Source: Pseudogemmobacter faecipullorum (GTDB lineage: Bacteria > Pseudomonadota > Alphaproteobacteria > Rhodobacterales > Rhodobacteraceae). Taken from it: a stretch of 64,000 nucleotides of DNA. The notes below the pieces were generated by a model that was not told the origin of the DNA, ran no database searches, and was given only the letters and a program-made list of their open reading frames with translations. Location of the stretch: assembly GCF_020539525.1 (NCBI RefSeq), contig NZ_JACDXX010000011.1, forward strand, positions 97,054-161,053, written 5' to 3'. The translations under genes and the position numbers were made by a program. Positions 53,752 to 62,929 of this stretch are shown piece after piece (the stretch's first letter is position 1; the number at the start of each line of letters is the position of its first letter).

Positions 53752-54585
53752 ATGCGCGATGATCCCTCGGCCCAGAATTTCGCCACCAATCTGAAGCTGG
53801 CGGTCAGCTATTATCCTTCGGTGGCGCAGGTTTGCCGGAAGCTGGGGATTAACCGGCAGCAATTCGTGAAATATCTGGGCGGCGCGGCTTTCCCCTCGCG
53901 GGGCACCATGCGGCGGATCTGTGATTTTCTCGGGGTCGATGAATTCGAGATTCTGATGCCGCCCGAGCAGTTTCGCGACATCATCCGGCTGCGCCCGAAT
54001 GCGGCTTTTGAGGATCTTCCGGTGCCGCCACGGCTGAAGGATATGCTGGCTCAGGCGGTGAGCTCTCCGGCCGAGGTGCGCCGCCTGCATGGCTATTATT
54101 ATGAATACCGCTATTCCTACACCCGGCCCGGTCGGTTTCTGCGCTCGCTGGTCTTCATCTACGGCTGGAAAAGCTACACCTTTTATCGCCGGATCGAGCG
54201 GCTGAAAGAGGTCCACAGCACGGGTGCCCCGCCCGAAGTGTTCAAATATGACGGGATGATCATGCCGGTGGGCGACCGGCTGCATCTGCTCGATTTTGAG
54301 ACGATCACCCAGAGCGAGCTGACCCATACGGTGCTCTATCTGAACTATTCCAACCGGGTGTCGCGGCTGGTGGGAATGACCATGGGTGTCTCGGCGCTGA
54401 GCAGCCATGAGCCGGTCTCGGCGCGGATCTGCCTCGAATATGTCGGGCGCAATGTACAGCGTTCGCGCGCTTTGCGCGGCTGCGGGCTCTGCGCTCCTGA
54501 TGCCCCGGAAATCAGCCCCTTCGTGCGCGACTATCTGACCCAGCCCGGAATCCAGCCCGGAATGATCATTGCTCCGCCCAGCTGA
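53752..54585 (+). CDS. XRE-like HTH transcriptional regulator of the second Liv-type importer
   Basis: This 277-residue protein has an N-terminal lambda-repressor-like helix-turn-helix (residues 10-70, VAQVCRKLGINRQQFVKYLG). A C-terminal region follows with beta-rich features and aromatic residues (GYYYEYRYSYTRPGRFLRS) but no domain I recognise. CGCGATG-type starts without a strong ribosome site are seen. It is divergent from the receptor gene and converges with the ATPase gene, so regulation of the importer and amidase is likely. Confidence 0.78.
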   Translation: MRDDPSAQNFATNLKLAVSYYPSVAQVCRKLGINRQQFVKYLGGAAFPSRGTMRRICDFLGVDEFEILMPPEQFRDIIRLRPNAAFEDLPVPPRLKDMLAQAVSSPAEVRRLHGYYYEYRYSYTRPGRFLRSLVFIYGWKSYTFYRRIERLKEVHSTGAPPEVFKYDGMIMPVGDRLHLLDFETITQSELTHTVLYLNYSNRVSRLVGMTMGVSALSSHEPVSARICLEYVGRNVQRSRALRGCGLCAPDAPEISPFVRDYLTQPGIQPGMIIAPPS

Positions 54586-54627
54586 GGCCCGGGCAGAGCA
54601 GTTTTTACCCTGGCTGAACCAGAGAGA

Positions 54628-55344
54628 TCAGAACAGCCAGTCTGCGATGCGGTCACGATACTGGGCGTCGAAGACCGCGCGGCTGCCCTCGATTTTATTG
54701 CCGCCCAGTTCCAGCACATAGATATAATCGGCCACATCCACCCCGGCGATCACATTCTGGTCGACCATCAGGATGGTGCGGCCCTCTTCGGCCACGATCC
54801 GGCGCAGATGCTCGTAAATCTGACCCGCCCGTTTCGGATCGATGCCCACGGTGGGTTCATCGATCAGCATCAGCTGCGGATCGGACAGCAGCGCCAGCTC
54901 CAGCTGCAACAGCCTTTGCTGGCCGCCCGACATCAGCCCGGCACGTTTGCCGGCGAATTCGGCCAGATGCGGGGCCCGGGCGAAAACCTGGTCCGCCGCG
55001 CCGCGGCTGCGGGCCTTGTCATGGCGGAAGGACCAGGTGGCCATGGTGATATTCTCGGCCACCGTCATTTCCGGAAATAATGCATGGCGCTGCGCCACAT
55101 AGGCAATCCCCATGCCCACGAGATCATGCGGCCCATGCCGGGTCAGATCGGTTTCGCCCCAGCGGATGGTGCCTTTATGCGGGCGAAGCTGGCCGATAAT
55201 GGTTTTCAGCAGGGTGGATTTACCGACGCCATTGGCGCCGATGATGGTCGTCAGCTGGCCCTTGCGGGCAATGACGCTGACCTCGCGCAGGATGTCGATA
55301 TCGCGCTGATAGCCGGCGGAAACGCCGGTAACCTCAAGCTGCAT
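54628..55344 (-). CDS. LivF-type ABC transporter ATPase (second system)
   Basis: This 238-residue ATPase has the P-loop GANGVGKSTLL near residues 37-47, signature MSGGQQRLLQLELALL near 139, and Walker B LMLIDEPTVGIDP near 158. It overlaps the LivG-type gene by 11 bases and is the last gene of the operon. ATP hydrolysis drives import together with the LivG-type subunit. Confidence 0.92.
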   Translation of the reverse strand: MQLEVTGVSAGYQRDIDILREVSVIARKGQLTTIIGANGVGKSTLLKTIIGQLRPHKGTIRWGETDLTRHGPHDLVGMGIAYVAQRHALFPEMTVAENITMATWSFRHDKARSRGAADQVFARAPHLAEFAGKRAGLMSGGQQRLLQLELALLSDPQLMLIDEPTVGIDPKRAGQIYEHLRRIVAEEGRTILMVDQNVIAGVDVADYIYVLELGGNKIEGSRAVFDAQYRDRIADWLF

Positions 55345-56062
55345 GATTGTCTCCCAGATAGGCTTCCAGCACCGCCGGATCGGCTTTCACAGCCTCGGGC
55401 AGGCCATCGGCGATGATCTCGCCATAGGACAAAGCCACCACGCGGCGGCACAGACCGAAGATCGAGCCCATATCATGGCTGACCAGAATAATGGTCACCC
55501 CGCTGGCATTCCATTCACGGATCTTGTCATACATGAAGCGTTTCAGGTCAGGATGGACACCACCGAAAGGTTCATCGAGCAAAACCACCCTGGGCGAGAG
55601 CATCATGATGCGGCCAAATTCCAGCAGTTTGGCCTGACCGCCTGACAGGCTCGAGGCCGGCTGATCGGCAAGCCGGGTCAGCAGCAGCGTCTCCAGCACC
55701 GCGCGCGCGCGCTCCTCGGCTGCTTTGCGTGAGGTGCCAGGCACCGCCAGGGCACCCACCAGCATATTCTCCATAAGGGTCAGGCGTTTGAAAACCTTGG
55801 TGACCTGGAATGAGCGGCCGATCCCTGCGCGGGCCAGCTGCACCGGGCTTTTGCCGTCACAGCGCTGGCCGTCCAGCAGCACATCGCCGGATGTGGCATT
55901 GTAATAGCCGCCGATGATGTTCAGCAAAGTAGTTTTCCCCGAACCGTTGGGGCCGATCAGGCCGATCAGCTCGCCCTGGGCAAAGGTCAGATCAATCCCC
56001 TTGATCGCCTGGACGCCGCCAAAGGATTTGACCAGCCTGCGGATCTGCAATTGTCCCGACAT
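55334..56062 (-). CDS. LivG-type ABC transporter ATPase (second system)
   Basis: This 242-residue ATPase has Walker A GPNGSGKTT near 36-44, signature LSGGQAKLLEFGRIMML near 145 and Walker B VVLLDEPFGGVHPD near 166. The start chosen is ATG 56062, overlapping the LivM-type stop as TGATG and preceded by GGAGGAAAAAC. An in-frame ATG 24 bases further upstream is less likely. Confidence 0.92.
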   Translation of the reverse strand: MSGQLQIRRLVKSFGGVQAIKGIDLTFAQGELIGLIGPNGSGKTTLLNIIGGYYNATSGDVLLDGQRCDGKSPVQLARAGIGRSFQVTKVFKRLTLMENMLVGALAVPGTSRKAAEERARAVLETLLLTRLADQPASSLSGGQAKLLEFGRIMMLSPRVVLLDEPFGGVHPDLKRFMYDKIREWNASGVTIILVSHDMGSIFGLCRRVVALSYGEIIADGLPEAVKADPAVLEAYLGDNHAA

Positions 56063-56991
56063 CAGTTTTTCCTCCGCCCCAGCCATTTTTCAAGGCTGCC
56101 AAAAATACCGTTCGGGGCGAAACGCAGCACCAGAATGGCAATCAGACCAAAGATCACCAGTCGCCATTCGCCGATCTCGCGCAGGGCTTCGAGCAGACCC
56201 TGAAGCAAAATGCCGCCAAGCGCCGCGTAGATGATATTGGAGAAGCCGCCGATCACGGCCATCGACAGGATATAGCCCATTTCCTGCATCGACATCATCG
56301 AGGGGGCGATCAGCTGGATGAAATGCGCATAGAAGCCGCCAGCCAGCCCGGCAAAGCCGGTCGAGAGCGCAAAAGCCAGCACTTTCCACAGCGTGACCCG
56401 CACCCCCAGACTTGCCGCGCCATCCTCATCCTCGCGGATCGCCTGGAAAAACAGCCCGATGCGCGAGCGCAGCAGCAGGATCATCAGCCCCAGCGAGGCC
56501 AGGAGCACGCCAAGGAAGACATAGTAATAGCCAAGCTGGGTAATGCCTTCCCAGAGCGGCGGCGCGGGCAGCCCACGGGTTCCCATGGTCAGCTTATGCT
56601 CGGCCGTGGCGGTGATGCGCAGGATCTCGGCAAAAGCGATAGTGGTCAGGCCAAGATAGGCGCCATGCAGCCGCAGCGTCAGCACGCCGATCACCACCCC
56701 GAAACCGGCTGCCGCCAGTGCGCCCAGCAAAATCCCGGGCAGGGGGGAGAGGCCAAAATGGCCCGCAGTCAGAAGAGCCACATAGGCGCCAAAGCCGCTC
56801 ATTGCCGCCTGAGCAAAGCTGATACGACCGACATAGCCCACCAGAAGTGACCAGGACGAGGCCAGCAGCGCATAATAGAAGCCGATCGTGATCGTATAGA
56901 GCCAGTAATCGGCCAGTCCGAACAGCGGCAGGATCAAAAACAGCGCGAAAATGCCTGCGGCAATGCGATTGGTTGCGGAGAGGCGGGTCAT
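56062..56991 (-). CDS. LivM-type ABC transporter permease (second system)
   Basis: This 309-residue inner-membrane permease has about nine helices, with VGYVGRISFAQAAMSGFGAY near 51 and GGFSNIIYAALGGILLQGLL near 255. Its ATG overlaps the LivH-type stop by four bases. It is shorter than the LivM-type protein of the first system, with a typical family length. Confidence 0.93.
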   Translation of the reverse strand: MTRLSATNRIAAGIFALFLILPLFGLADYWLYTITIGFYYALLASSWSLLVGYVGRISFAQAAMSGFGAYVALLTAGHFGLSPLPGILLGALAAAGFGVVIGVLTLRLHGAYLGLTTIAFAEILRITATAEHKLTMGTRGLPAPPLWEGITQLGYYYVFLGVLLASLGLMILLLRSRIGLFFQAIREDEDGAASLGVRVTLWKVLAFALSTGFAGLAGGFYAHFIQLIAPSMMSMQEMGYILSMAVIGGFSNIIYAALGGILLQGLLEALREIGEWRLVIFGLIAILVLRFAPNGIFGSLEKWLGRRKN

Positions 56992-57890
56992 GCGCGGCGT
57001 TCCTTGCGGCCAAAGAGGCCCTGCGGCCGGATCAGAAGCACCAGCACCAGCACCACGAGGCCATAGGCGTCCCGATAGGCCATGCCGCGTGAGGGATCAG
57101 GGATCAGCATCGGCGCAAAGCTCTCAACCTGGCCAAGGATCAGCGCCCCGAGCAATGCGCCCCGGATCGAGCCAAGCCCGCCCAGCACCACAATGACATA
57201 GGCTTTGATCGAGGGAACGACCCCCATGGCCGGAACCACGTTGAACACCGGACCGATCAGCGCGCCGGCTGCCCCGGCAAGGCCTGCCCCGGCCGCAAAG
57301 GCTGCGGTTGAGACCCGGTCGATATTGATGCCAAAGGCCTGGGCGGCTGAGCGGTCCTGGCTGACGGCGCGCACCGCCATGCCGATCCAGCTCCAGCGCA
57401 GCACGGCCATGAAGGCAAGTATGATCGCCGATCCCATCAGCGCGGCGGCCAGCCGGTCCCCCGGAATCAGCACCGGGCCGATTTCCACCACGCCCGAGAT
57501 CAGCGCCTGGGGCCGCTGCGGCCAGGGACCAAAGGCCGAATTCATCAGATTGAGCAGCAAAACCGAAAGCGCGAAAGTGATCATGATCGCATATTCATCG
57601 GGGCGGTCGATCCGGCCCTGATGAATGGGGCGGATCAGCGTCCGCTCGACCCCGGCGCCCACCAGAAGCAGCACAATGACCCCGGCCAGAACGCCGAAGA
57701 CCGGCGGCAGGCCCAGCAGGGTAACCGCCAGATAGCAGGCATAACCGCCCAGCATATAAAATTCGCCATGGGCAAAGTTCACGATGCGCAGCACCCCGAA
57801 TATCAGCGCAATGCCCAAAGCGATGAGCGCGTAGAGCGAACTGATGATCAGCCCGTTTGCCGCCTGCTCGGTTATAGCGATGAAACTCAT
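56988..57890 (-). CDS. LivH-type ABC transporter permease (second system)
   Basis: This 300-residue permease has the family opening ISSLYALIALGIALIFGVLR near residue 15 and GGLGSIRGALLGALILGQVE near 230. The start chosen is ATG 57890, immediately after CGGGAGGAGGTCGCG. It begins the permease-ATPase operon and is divergent from the amidase gene, with a shared 235-base control region. Confidence 0.93.
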   Translation of the reverse strand: MSFIAITEQAANGLIISSLYALIALGIALIFGVLRIVNFAHGEFYMLGGYACYLAVTLLGLPPVFGVLAGVIVLLLVGAGVERTLIRPIHQGRIDRPDEYAIMITFALSVLLLNLMNSAFGPWPQRPQALISGVVEIGPVLIPGDRLAAALMGSAIILAFMAVLRWSWIGMAVRAVSQDRSAAQAFGINIDRVSTAAFAAGAGLAGAAGALIGPVFNVVPAMGVVPSIKAYVIVVLGGLGSIRGALLGALILGQVESFAPMLIPDPSRGMAYRDAYGLVVLVLVLLIRPQGLFGRKERRA

Positions 57891-58125
57891 CGCGACCTCC
57901 TCCCGGATTGTTTTGTCGCAGTATGCTGAGGTGCTGCGATTGCGGCCAGCCGGAAGCCATCGCTGAAACGCAGAGAGCTGCACCTGATAAAGCGTCACTT
58001 AGCGTCATACCGAAGCGCGATCCGGCTTCGACTTCAACCCGCTAAACTCCTTACCTTGGGCGCATAATCCGGGGCCGGATCCGCGCCGGGTGATGCAGTC
58101 CCAGGGCCGTGATGGAGGATGGACA

Positions 58126-59472
58126 GTGAGTGATGTGGCAGAAATTTCAGGCACGTGGTCAGATTCCATTGCCGGGCTGGTCCGTGAACAGGCCGGGGGG
58201 CGGCTGAGCGCGCGCAGGCTGGCTGAGACGAGTATCGCGCGGATCAGGGCGGGAAATGACCGGCTGCATGCGGTCGCAGAGCTTTTTGAGGCCGAAGCCC
58301 TGTCCCGGGCCGATGCGCTGGACGCAGCACGGCTGGCCGGTCAGAGGCCTGGTCCGCTGCATGGTATTCCGGTTCTGGTCAAAGAGCTGGTGGATGTGGC
58401 GGGGCTGGCCACGGCGCATGGCTCATTTTGTTACAAAGACCAGCCGGCGGCGGCTGATGCACCGCTGCTGGCGCGGCTGCGTGCGGCCGGGGCCAATATC
58501 ATCGGCACCACACATATGGTCGAATTCGCCATGGGCAGCTGGGGAACCAATGCGCAGCGCGGCACGCCCCTGAACCCGCATGGCGGCCAGGAAGACTGGT
58601 TCCCCGGCGGCTCAAGCAGCGGCTCGGCGGTTGCGGTTGCTGCCGGTTTTGTGCCGCTGGCAGTGGGCTCTGATACAGGGGGCTCGATCCGTATTCCGGC
58701 AGCGCTCTGTGGCATCTATGGCTTTAAGCCCAGCTATGGGCTGATCCCGCTCACCGGGGTTGCGCCGCTGGCGGGCAGTTTCGACACGATCGGGGCGCTT
58801 GGCAGATCTGTCGATGATCTGCGCCTTTGTTGCGGCGTGATGGCAGATCAGGCGCTGGAGCCGGTCGAAGGAGTACCAGGTGCCTTGCATCTGGCCTGTG
58901 TCACCGCCGCTGATCTGGCCCCCTGTGATGCTGAGATGCTGCAGAATTATCTGCAGATCCGCGACAGACTGGCAGCAGCCGGGCACAGGATCACCGATCT
59001 GCAGCTACCCGAAAGCCTGAGCGCGCTGCAGCAGCTCAACGGGACGATTGTCGCCTATGAGGCCTGGCAGCATTTCGGCAGTATCGCCGCCGATCCGCAG
59101 TCGCGGATGGATCCGCATGTCCGCGCCCGGGTCATGGCCGGGGCCGCGGTCAGCGCCGGCACCTATACTGCCGAAAAAGCCAGACTGGCGCAGATGACGG
59201 CTGATTTCGCGCAGCGCTGGTCCGGGATTGATGCGTTTGTCATGCCCGGCACGCCGATCCCTTCGGCCGGGCTGGAGCAGGTGGATGAGCAGACCATCCC
59301 GCTATCGCGCTATACCCGCCTTGCCAATTGCCTCGAACTTTGTGGCATTTCCCTGCCCTGCGGCCAGACCCGCTCCGGCGCGCCGCTGGGGCTGCAGCTC
59401 TGCGCGCTGTCAGGACAGGACGCGCGTCTGCTGACGATTGCTGAGGCGATTGATCCACTGCTGCAGGGCTGA
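58126..59472 (+). CDS. Amidase-signature family amidase
   Basis: This 448-residue hydrolase cleaves carboxamides to acid and ammonia. The Ser-cisSer-Lys triad is Lys86 (VLVKELVD), Ser163 (FPGGSSSGS) and Ser187 (SDTGGS), with the family spacing of 24 residues. The start chosen is GTG 58126, seven bases after GGAGG; an ATG at 58090 is in frame but lacks a ribosome site. Divergent pairing with the second Liv-type importer suggests that an amide is imported and hydrolysed. The exact substrate is unknown. Confidence 0.88.
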   Translation: MSDVAEISGTWSDSIAGLVREQAGGRLSARRLAETSIARIRAGNDRLHAVAELFEAEALSRADALDAARLAGQRPGPLHGIPVLVKELVDVAGLATAHGSFCYKDQPAAADAPLLARLRAAGANIIGTTHMVEFAMGSWGTNAQRGTPLNPHGGQEDWFPGGSSSGSAVAVAAGFVPLAVGSDTGGSIRIPAALCGIYGFKPSYGLIPLTGVAPLAGSFDTIGALGRSVDDLRLCCGVMADQALEPVEGVPGALHLACVTAADLAPCDAEMLQNYLQIRDRLAAAGHRITDLQLPESLSALQQLNGTIVAYEAWQHFGSIAADPQSRMDPHVRARVMAGAAVSAGTYTAEKARLAQMTADFAQRWSGIDAFVMPGTPIPSAGLEQVDEQTIPLSRYTRLANCLELCGISLPCGQTRSGAPLGLQLCALSGQDARLLTIAEAIDPLLQG

Positions 59473-59911
59473 GGCGGGCAGCCGGGCCGGGTCACAGATC
59501 CGGGCCCGGCCGTGACGACGGCAGCTCACCCCATTGGCCACCCTTGCACCATTCGGCAGCAGAGCGGAGCGCAGCCTGCCCGCATCAGGGAGCGCAATGG
59601 CTGCAATCCCGGGCAATAGCCGAAGGGCCCTGCCCGGGCGTGATGGCACTGCAGATCTGCCGCTCTGCTGGCTGCGGATGCAGAGCCGACAAACCGAAGC
59701 GCTATCCGAAAGCCGGATAAAAGTTACGCGCCCCCCGGACGATCCGGGAATCCTGGCCATGTCGGGATGCCGGAAGAACTGACATGGAATGGCCTGAGGT
59801 AACTGACTAGGGAAGGGCTCCCCGGGCGGGCCTTGTGGCCCTTCCCCGGCAACGAAGCCCTCTGCACTTTCACACCCGCCCCGAAGATGTGACGGATCAG
59901 CCCCGGCTGTC
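59473..59911. other. Intergenic stretch after the amidase gene
   Basis: No intact gene is recognised over about 440 bases. A GC hairpin, GCCGGGCC with GGCCCGGC near 59482-59511, may end the amidase transcript although no T run follows. The stretch leads into a decayed permease gene and may itself be scarred DNA. Confidence 0.45.
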
Positions 59912-60477
59912 CCCTTCTGGATCCTGATCCTTGCCCTGATCTTCCGGGCACTGCCACATTCGGTTCTGGTCACCGGCTATCTGTCGTTCTTCATCAACCC
60001 GGCTGAAATCCTGCATCCTTTGCTGGGCGATACTGCGCCCAGGTTATACGGCCACCCTCTGGCAGTGATCGCGGTTCTGGTGGCGATCAACCAGCCCTTT
60101 ACCATCTGGATGCTGAAAAGGTTTTTCGAAAACATTCCGGCCGAACTGGACGAGGCGGCACGTGTCGATGGCTGCACGCCTTTCCAGGCTTTCCGCCATG
60201 TGATCATGCCGGTGATATGGCCGGGAGTAACCACCACGGGGCTGTTCCGTTTTCTTCTGGGTTACAATGATTTTCTTGTGACCTCGCTGCTGCTCGATGC
60301 CTCCGATCAGACCATGGTTCCGGCCATTGCGGGCTTTTCAACCGCGAAACAGCGCCCACCGATCAGCTCCGCGCCGTGGCCGCTGCTGTATCGATCACCG
60401 CAGCTCTGTTTGTGCTGGTGATGGTGTTCCAGAACCGCATCGTCAGCGGGCTGACCCAGGGAGCGGCCAAAGGATGA
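59912..60477 (+). pseudogene. MalG-type carbohydrate ABC permease remnant (truncated and frameshifted)
   Basis: The C-terminal half of a MalG-class permease is readable: INQPFTIWMLKRFFENIP and the coupling loop DEAARVDGCTPFQAFRHVIM are intact. The first roughly 100 residues and the start are missing. After GFSTAKQ, near base 60350, the reading frame shifts; the true end (from APTDQLRAVA) continues in another frame to TGA at 60475-60477. A 25-codon ORF begins in an ATGA overlap at 60474, perhaps the remnant of the next operon gene. The sugar operon it came from is gone. Confidence 0.82.
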
Positions 60478-60576
60478 CCCTGCGCCACCCCGCCCGTAAC
60501 CGGCTGCAGCGCGATTATATCCTGCCTCGGGTTCACCCCTTTGCATCCTGACCTAACCTTATGAAAGGAAAGACCT

Positions 60577-60715
60577 GTGAAAGGTTCCCGCCCCGAACAA
60601 GCCGTGCTGACCGACGACACGGATATGACCAGAACCGATGCCACCCGTGCCGTGATCGAAGGCATGGTGGATGGTCTGAATGATCACCGCGTTGCCGATA
60701 TCTGTATCGACCCAC
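60577..60715 (+). pseudogene. Truncated SnoaL/NTF2-like gene cut by the IS element
   Basis: A GTG at 60577 with AAAGGAAAG upstream opens a frame encoding RTDATRAVIEGMVDGLNDH, which resembles the N-terminal helix of SnoaL/NTF2-like proteins. The likeness ends at about 60715, where the IS3-family element starts. The rest of the gene is not found on the far side, so it was lost or rearranged. Family assignment rests on a short stretch. Confidence 0.4.
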
Positions 60716-60751
60716 TGAATTCCTGCTCATGCTACAAGGGAGAAGGTAGCG

Positions 60752-61056
60752 ATGAGTATGACGATGGATGACATCATCAAACGCTGGACGGCGAAGCGTA
60801 AAGCGGCGCTGGTGATCGGGATCATTCAGGGCAAGACCACGGTGGCGGAGGCCAGCCGGTCCTTCGACCTTTCGCCCTCTGAGATTGAGGGTTGAGTTGA
60901 TGACGCGAAGCGGGGATGGAGAACTCGCTGCGGGCCAACCCGCTCGACATCCGGGAGCAATACGAGAAGCAGCTGAAAGATCTTCAGGAGGCGTATGGCG
61001 AGGCCATGCTGGAGCTGCGTGCCAGAAAAAAATACCAGGCCCTGCTGGATGTATGA
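60752..61056 (+). pseudogene. IS3-family transposase OrfA (broken)
   Basis: The OrfA helix-turn-helix protein starts at ATG 60752 (MDDIIKRWTAKRKAALVIG). It meets a TGA at 60893-60895 where the related proteins have Trp, and then a frameshift near 60915. After that MENSLRANPLDIREQYEKQ continues in another frame to 61056, including the leucine-rich region. Two disabling lesions mean that OrfA is dead. Confidence 0.8.
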
Positions 61057-61071
61057 GCCATTGAGGCGCCA

Positions 61072-61905
61072 TTGGTTCGAGCCCAATGGCGAATGGGACG
61101 ACAAATGATCCAGCGCATCCAGCAGGGCCTTCTGGCCGAGGGCATCAAGGTGCCGCTGACCTGGCTCTGCGCCTGGTTTGGGGTTCCGCGCCGAACGGTC
61201 TATTACCGGCCAACCAAAGCGGCTCCGAAGGTCGATCCGCGCTTTGCCGAGCCGATCAAGGCTATGATCGGGCAGGAACCGTCGTTTGGCTACAGGACAG
61301 TGGCCTGGCTTCTCGGCTTCAACAAAAACACCGTGCAGCGTGTCTTCCAGCTCAAGGGCTGGCAGGTGCGCAAGCGGCCCATCGGGATGCGGCCGCGGAT
61401 CGAGGCAATCCCGTCAGCTGATCAACCGACATGTGCCGGGTCTGGGCCGGGCGCGATGGCAGGGCCACGCTGGCCCTGGTCATCGATTGCCACACCCGCG
61501 AGTTGTTGGGCTGGCATCTGTCACGATCCGGCAAGGCCACAACCGCAGCCAGTGCGCTGGAGCATGCCCTGATCCCCAGGTTCGGTACCCTGGGCCGGGT
61601 CAGCCGCGAGTTCCTGCTGAGGTCGGACAACGGCCTGGCCTTCACCAGCCGCAAGTTCACGGCGCTGGTCCGCAGTTATGGGCTGCAGCAGGAGTTCATC
61701 ACCCCACACTGCCCGCAGCAAAACGGCATGGATCGAGCGTGTGATCCGGGCACTGAAGGAGCATGCCTCCCCTCGACAACGCTTCGACAGCATCCGGCAC
61801 GCAACCCGGGCGATCAGTGACTGGATCAGCTTCTGCAACAACCGCCGTCCTCATCAGGCGCTTGCCATGCGCTCGCCTGCCGAGGCATTCAGATTAGCGG
61901 CTTAA
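61072..61905 (+). pseudogene. IS3-family transposase OrfB with DDE core (broken)
   Basis: The integrase-core protein is spread over three frames. The first part runs to about 61420 (WLCAWFGVPRRTVYYRP). The second covers LALVIDCHTRELLGWHL and LLRSDNGLAFTSRKFTALV, holding the first two catalytic Asp residues. The third, from about 61725 to 61905, has IERVIRALKEHASPRQRF with the catalytic Glu and NNRRPHQALAMRSPAEAFR at the end. At least two frameshifts separate them. Confidence 0.82.
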
Positions 61906-61934
61906 CCTGAGCAGATTCAGATGGGGCGATGCAT

Positions 61935-62828
61935 TCAGACGTTTACCCTGTCCGGCGGGTTGAGCTGCCATTGCCGGACCATTTCTGCTGGCGCCGAGTC
62001 CAGGGGCTGGCAGCTGTAAAGAGATTGCAGCAGCCTGGTGTCCAGGGTGATTTCCTGATGTGCGGCCTCAGGGGCCGGCTGCCATTCCCAGGCGTATCCG
62101 GCGGCAGAGGCAAGATCGCTCATGGCGATAGGCTGGGGCGCTGCGATATTCAGTGTGGTGGGCAGCCTGGCGGGATATGCGGCGAGTGTTGCGGTGACAC
62201 GCGCCAGGGTTAAGGGCCCGATGTAAGAGCGGACAGGCCCTGTGCCATTAGAAAATTGATCTATTTTCAACGGCTTGCCTTGCGCCGCCTGACCGTTCAG
62301 CAGCAAGGCATCGGCCCCTGCGACATTGCCGATCCGCAGGCAGCAGATCTCTAGGCCCCGGTCCCGCCAGATGCTGCAGATCTCTTCCATCGCCGCTTTG
62401 CTGCGCCCGTAAGCATTGACCGGCCGCAACGGGATGGCTTCATCCGCGGCAGTTCCGCCATCCGGCACACCATAGACGGCGGAAGAGGAGGTGATCAGAA
62501 TGCGCGGGATTCCGGCCTTGGCGGCGGCGCGGAATGTGGCCTCTGCCAGCGCGGCATTGAGATCCAGATCCGCGCCATAAGCGGGGGTAATGCCGGCATA
62601 GGCGATCAGGCATTCTGTCTTTGGCAGGCTGGCGGGCAGAGCACCGGCCAGCGGATCCCAGAGGATTTCCCCATGCGCCGCAGTCGCACTACTGGCCTTG
62701 CGCAACTGGCGCAGCAGCGTCGCGGCCGGTGGCTCGGCGCGCCATGCCGCCATCAGCAGGCGACCGACCCTGCCGGTTGAACCGGTGATCAGCCAGTGCG
62801 GCGCGGTGGCTGGATCAGCTTTTGTCAT
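61935..62828 (-). CDS. NAD-dependent nucleotide-sugar epimerase/dehydratase family protein
   Basis: This 297-residue extended short-chain dehydrogenase has the nucleotide motif GSTGRVGRLL near 16-25, a TSSSAVYG strand near 112, and catalytic YGRSK near 138. It is of the kind that reduces or epimerises sugar nucleotides during polysaccharide synthesis. It lies downstream of a CapD/WbpM-type gene on the same strand (101-base gap), which supports that role. The exact sugar is unknown. Confidence 0.8.
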   Translation of the reverse strand: MTKADPATAPHWLITGSTGRVGRLLMAAWRAEPPAATLLRQLRKASSATAAHGEILWDPLAGALPASLPKTECLIAYAGITPAYGADLDLNAALAEATFRAAAKAGIPRILITSSSAVYGVPDGGTAADEAIPLRPVNAYGRSKAAMEEICSIWRDRGLEICCLRIGNVAGADALLLNGQAAQGKPLKIDQFSNGTGPVRSYIGPLTLARVTATLAAYPARLPTTLNIAAPQPIAMSDLASAAGYAWEWQPAPEAAHQEITLDTRLLQSLYSCQPLDSAPAEMVRQWQLNPPDRVNV

Positions 62829-62929
62829 AAGCAGCAGTCCGGATTTTTATTATTTTCATTGCTTTGCTTAAGGCATGCCGGGATTTTATCTCTCCGGCAA
62901 TCCGGCCCGGGCGGCGGGGTGAGGCCGGT

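Larger units (their letters stand above)
60716..61919 (+). mobile_element. Decayed IS3-family insertion sequence
   Basis: The element is about 1.2 kb and bounded by imperfect inverted repeats, TGAATTCCTGCTCA (60716-60729) and the complement of TGAGCAGATTCA (61908-61919). It carries two consecutive transposase reading frames typical of IS3 elements, both broken by frameshifts or a stop codon, so it cannot move by itself. No target-site duplication is evident. The right end lies 15 bases from the stop of the epimerase gene on the other strand. Confidence 0.75.
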
